In this document: positions 6,401 through 8,328 of the stretch, piece by piece | How the letters are laid out: every line of letters begins with the position of its first letter | Position numbering within the stretch: the first letter of the stretch is position 1 | Assembly (NCBI GenBank): GCA_016292805.1 | Contig: JAEDFM010000062.1 | Location: 1 to 8,328 of the forward strand | Length of the DNA: 8,328 bases | Direction: 5' to 3' | Source: Treponema sp. | GTDB taxonomy: Bacteria > Spirochaetota > Spirochaetia > Treponematales > Treponemataceae | The notes under the pieces: model-generated | The model's database searches: none | Seen by the model: the letters and a program-made list of their open reading frames with translations, nothing else | What the model was told of the DNA's origin: nothing | Made by a program: the position numbers and the translations under genes

Positions 6401-8328
6401 ATTATTGCTCGCCAGACAGATAAGGCAGGTAATGTTTCTGAATTTAAAGAACCAAAGTCTATTGTTGTTGATAGTGCTTTCCCAAGTATTGTTGACTTTA
6501 CAGTTTCTTCTCCTGATGGAAACTATAAGGTTGGTTCAAAAGTTCAGTTTGCACTTTCATTTAGCGATAAAGTAAAGGTTGCAAGCAGTAATACTTCTAA
6601 AGTTACATTTGAATCTGTAAACACACCAAAAGCTACTAAAACAGCTGATGTTGTAGCTACTGCTGCCGCAGGCCAGAACACAGTTATATTTGAATATACA
6701 GTTCAGGCGGGAGATAATCTTCAGGGTATTGTATTAAAGTCAGTTTCATTTAATGGCTTTACAGATACAAAAGGAACTGCATCTGGAACAGTAACTAAAA
6801 CAGATGAAACAGAAACTCGTTCAGGAATTATTCTTGATGGTATTGCTCCAGCACTTACAGTTGCAGAGCCAAAAATGACTGGTAATGTAAATGATATTAA
6901 TGTAGCTACAAGTGGTATTAATGGTACTGCTAGTGGTATTAGTACAGAAACAGATAACAGCAAGTTCAAAATTACTTTAACTTTTGCTGAAAATGTATAC
7001 AAAGAAGTAGGAAACATTATTTTACAGCGAAAAGGTGATTGGGCTATTCCTGCTGTTATGGAAAGAGATGAATTCCTTTCTGTATACAACAAAATGGATG
7101 CAACAAATAAAGGGCTGATTATGAAAACATCAGACGGAAAAGAATCGCTCCATGGTCAGACAGGTATTGCAGTTGGTCCTTACAGAAAAATTACTCACGG
7201 TATTAAGTTAGACGGTTCTGGTAAAAAATATGTTCCAGATGAATCAACAAAATATGTTCTTGCTTATGAATTAGGACTTTATGAAGGTGAGGCAGCTTTG
7301 AATGATGGAACTGCTAATGCAAAAGTTTCAGACATCCGTTCTGCTTTTGAAAGTGTAGATTATCACCGCCACTACGTAGATGTTGCTTCTGATAATGTAA
7401 AAATTACAGGTAGCACAGTAGAAATTACTTTCTTTGAAACAATTGAAGATGGTCGTGAATGGGAATTAATTATTCCACCAACAGCCTTCCGCGATAATGC
7501 TGAAAACTTCTATAAGGGTATGAATCTTGATAAGTTAAAAGATAAAGAAATAGAGAAAATGAGTGTTACTAGTGAACAGAAAGACGCTTCAGATAAATAT
7601 TCTGTTTGGAGTAACAATGTTGCACAGCCAGTTGTTCGTGTAGATCGTTATACACATGGTTGGGGTGCTAATGAACCTAAATTGAAGGATAAGAATTATA
7701 TGCGTGCTTATAGTGTGCCTCCAACTTCAGAAACAGATGCCTGGAGAATAATTCAAAATCAGACAGGAAAATATAAGACAGATAGCGGTACTAATACTTC
7801 CGCAAGCTTAGCACCTACAGGTTATGCTCGTGCACGTATTGATTGTGAAACTCCTGATGCAAAAATTAAATATGATGTTTTATATGCAGATGGAACTACT
7901 CATACAAATAATGCTATTCCAGAAGGTGTACAGTACAATAATACAACTACATCAGGCGTTGTAACTTATAAAACTGATAACACTGGGGAACATAACAGCA
8001 ACCGTAACACAATTAGCGATATTGCTAAGACTAATTTGGAAGTAAAAGGAAATAATGACTATACAATTAATAACGATATTATAGTTGGAGATGGTTCTTA
8101 TTTGACTGCACGAAAAGATTACATTACAGCCTATGCATTTAAAGAAGGATTCGAAGAGTCAAAAAATGGTTATGAAGGTATTTTCAAAACTATAGTTTAT
8201 GTAGAGGATACAAATTGTACTTACTGTATTAATATAGAAGGTGGTACAGCTGCAGGCGGACAGCCAAATGTTTCAGGTTTCCCATTACGAGATGCAACAA
8301 GTGCAGATGATCCAACCGGAGCAGGTCG
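3413..8328 (+). CDS. Giant surface lipoprotein with tandem Ig-like modules and a CHB_HEX_C-like module (partial, runs off right edge)
   Basis: One frame stays open for 1,638 codons from ATG 3413 to the window edge, with GAGG (3403-3406) as ribosome binding site. MELKK, a hydrophobic core and LLFSC give a lipoprotein signal, with Cys23 as the lipidated residue; Phe at -2 fits the relaxed spirochaetal lipobox. The mature protein should be membrane-anchored outside the cytoplasm. It is a chain of beta-sandwich, Ig-like modules. Linker signatures with Asp and Pro recur near residues 129 (DETGP), 417 (DASSP), 556 (DIALP), 798 (DGVAP), 928 (DTEKP), 1020 (DSAFP) and 1142 (DGIAP). Two modules end in typical DAVGNAS (111) and DKAGNVSEF (1003). 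Residues about 1142-1365 look SbsA-like, ending PPTAFRDNAEN. Residues about 1470-1590 (ARIDCETPDAKIKYD, later ITAYAFKEGFEES) match a chitobiase C-terminal-like fold. The window ends in a glycine-rich GGTAAGGQPNVSGFPLRD segment. No catalytic site is visible. A role in adhesion or glycan binding is inference. Confidence 0.9.
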   Translation, partial: MELKKSVYFIGGIILSLSLLFSCTIGMGQSLDLEAPQLSVTSHMSGSKVGLEVDLSGTCTDNNAVTRVSIKNVENDFTFEDAVVSGTSWKTHLSLSKDFEGDRTFIITAHDAVGNASTKSYAILVLSIDETGPNDEDWYLDRGNSIRTEVAELEELKATNLYLSKNKDIPQNEKFTVYGSLYDAMSISEVTLGLYTVNGKLLIEKTYSSDPDNADKYIGENKSIFSPAFEFTHDELKDLIDDDGSTLESGCHYLGLKCYLEDEHGNNFTRNIGYMVWWPESDLPGIYQNEIDKENSTLSVLIDSSISLDIFDDDGLEEIYYALKADTIYDEIPGTTLAEKCNAVIENDGGIRDKLLLIDAAANEVGGSATDLAEKTKREDPVQIKTPSYPSTMYLIACAKDINGKWNCRIIYTTISDASSPMLFIESPRNNEKPQMNGGTNSFTIQGYALGKNESSSLQLVYISGDDTSESKKATAKKILDGELTADPAKGQILENITLMPATMDEGLKKQAFEKTFDIIDDLSKYRGDKETSYFFMFRLQGTGSVVDQIYQLNKDIALPTITVVEPNNMQAIDYTKNKDDNEVGLTIKFKASKESGLAIVDQKLSYNGSVWTLGDGLTKDGEYFVKTFTQAELKAIHETNPQPQFEITVKDALGYESTEQRTVVLTTLPSLEEITSENPSGTYIKDKVITFQAKFTDAVRVRDLSSTKKPRLKVKYSESDTAEKWAEYSTGSGTTTLQFTYKVPAGAESTGISIATLADNKIIDLNGCKIVPVAAGDGDAYITKPSKVLVGKTFALDGVAPTITTLNLSSDIAVENADGNFYLKADNKLTVTIALSEKVSISGSPSLKMKIKGSANPLKFDFKDINEEGTELTFEHIVKAETANGTVQITKATCFDANNLKLISDVNDNGLVLSTSAAVTDTKFIVDTEKPAKLTVNITAKKNPTNVNGIDTYIVSPSLSITGNEAGSKVEYSLDNGVSWNDYSTAVSIPNGSYKIIARQTDKAGNVSEFKEPKSIVVDSAFPSIVDFTVSSPDGNYKVGSKVQFALSFSDKVKVASSNTSKVTFESVNTPKATKTADVVATAAAGQNTVIFEYTVQAGDNLQGIVLKSVSFNGFTDTKGTASGTVTKTDETETRSGIILDGIAPALTVAEPKMTGNVNDINVATSGINGTASGISTETDNSKFKITLTFAENVYKEVGNIILQRKGDWAIPAVMERDEFLSVYNKMDATNKGLIMKTSDGKESLHGQTGIAVGPYRKITHGIKLDGSGKKYVPDESTKYVLAYELGLYEGEAALNDGTANAKVSDIRSAFESVDYHRHYVDVASDNVKITGSTVEITFFETIEDGREWELIIPPTAFRDNAENFYKGMNLDKLKDKEIEKMSVTSEQKDASDKYSVWSNNVAQPVVRVDRYTHGWGANEPKLKDKNYMRAYSVPPTSETDAWRIIQNQTGKYKTDSGTNTSASLAPTGYARARIDCETPDAKIKYDVLYADGTTHTNNAIPEGVQYNNTTTSGVVTYKTDNTGEHNSNRNTISDIAKTNLEVKGNNDYTINNDIIVGDGSYLTARKDYITAYAFKEGFEESKNGYEGIFKTIVYVEDTNCTYCINIEGGTAAGGQPNVSGFPLRDATSADDPTGAG
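6911..6941 (+). repeat. Short in-frame direct repeat inside the lipoprotein gene
   Basis: AGTGGTATTA occurs at 6911-6920 and again at 6932-6941, 21 bp apart and in frame, so the protein reads SGINGTA then SGISTET (residues 1167-1180). The segment lies just after the DGIAP linker at 1142 and is rich in Gly, Ser, Asn and Thr, like a flexible loop. It may be a small local duplication of seven codons. Confidence 0.6.

Noticed and set aside
6357..7092. Open frames at 6357-6575 (plus) and 6721-7092 (minus) that look hydrophobic
   Set aside because: Their leucine- and valine-rich products arise from reading Ig-like codons out of frame; no start signals or family features.
1..8328. CRISPR array, tRNA, rRNA, insertion sequence or attachment site
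   Set aside because: Both strands were read for spaced direct repeats, cloverleaf-like stems, transposase motifs and long terminal inverted repeats; none was found.

Overview
The window looks like chromosomal DNA of a moderately AT-rich anaerobe. A gut- or rumen-type spirochaete of the Treponema group is my best guess. The basis is the loose lipobox (LLFSC) on a very large multi-Ig surface lipoprotein, the AT-leaning codon use with AAA, GAA, ACA and GGT/GGA preferred, and short AT-rich intergenic regions with clear Shine-Dalgarno sites. This is inferred from style; no rRNA or marker gene is present to prove it.

Layout. Positions 1-136 hold the 3' end of an unidentified, probably highly expressed gene, closed by a strong intrinsic terminator (about 154-188). 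Positions 246-850 hold a two-gene type II toxin-antitoxin operon, vapB-vapC, overlapping by one base (TAATG). It is much more AT-rich than its neighbour and sits behind a promoter interleaved with four in-register GTGTAT hexamers. Positions 919-1698 encode a TrmH/SpoU-family RNA 2'-O-ribose methyltransferase with no visible Shine-Dalgarno site. It converges on a minus-strand gene (1733-3196) across a shared bidirectional terminator (1702-1726).

The minus-strand gene encodes a 487-residue clan GH-A, GH26-like glycoside hydrolase without a signal peptide. A 216-bp AT-rich divergent promoter region (3197-3412) separates it from the largest feature. That is an open reading frame from 3413 off the right edge (more than 1,638 residues), encoding an exported lipoprotein. 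It has a chain of Ig-like beta-sandwich modules followed by a chitobiase C-terminal-like (CHB_HEX_C) module. No stop codon occurs in its frame.

How the genes relate. VapB and VapC form one functional pair. The methyltransferase is probably an independent housekeeping gene. The glycosidase and the lipoprotein share only a divergent control region. A joint role in handling glycans (surface binding or display plus cytoplasmic cleavage) is possible but not demonstrated. I see no CRISPR array, tRNA, rRNA, insertion sequence or convincing previously undescribed system. The most distinctive items are the hexamer array over the vapBC promoter, the possible leaderless start and motif-3 insertion of the methyltransferase, and the giant lipoprotein. 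No gene-free stretch exceeds 300 bases.
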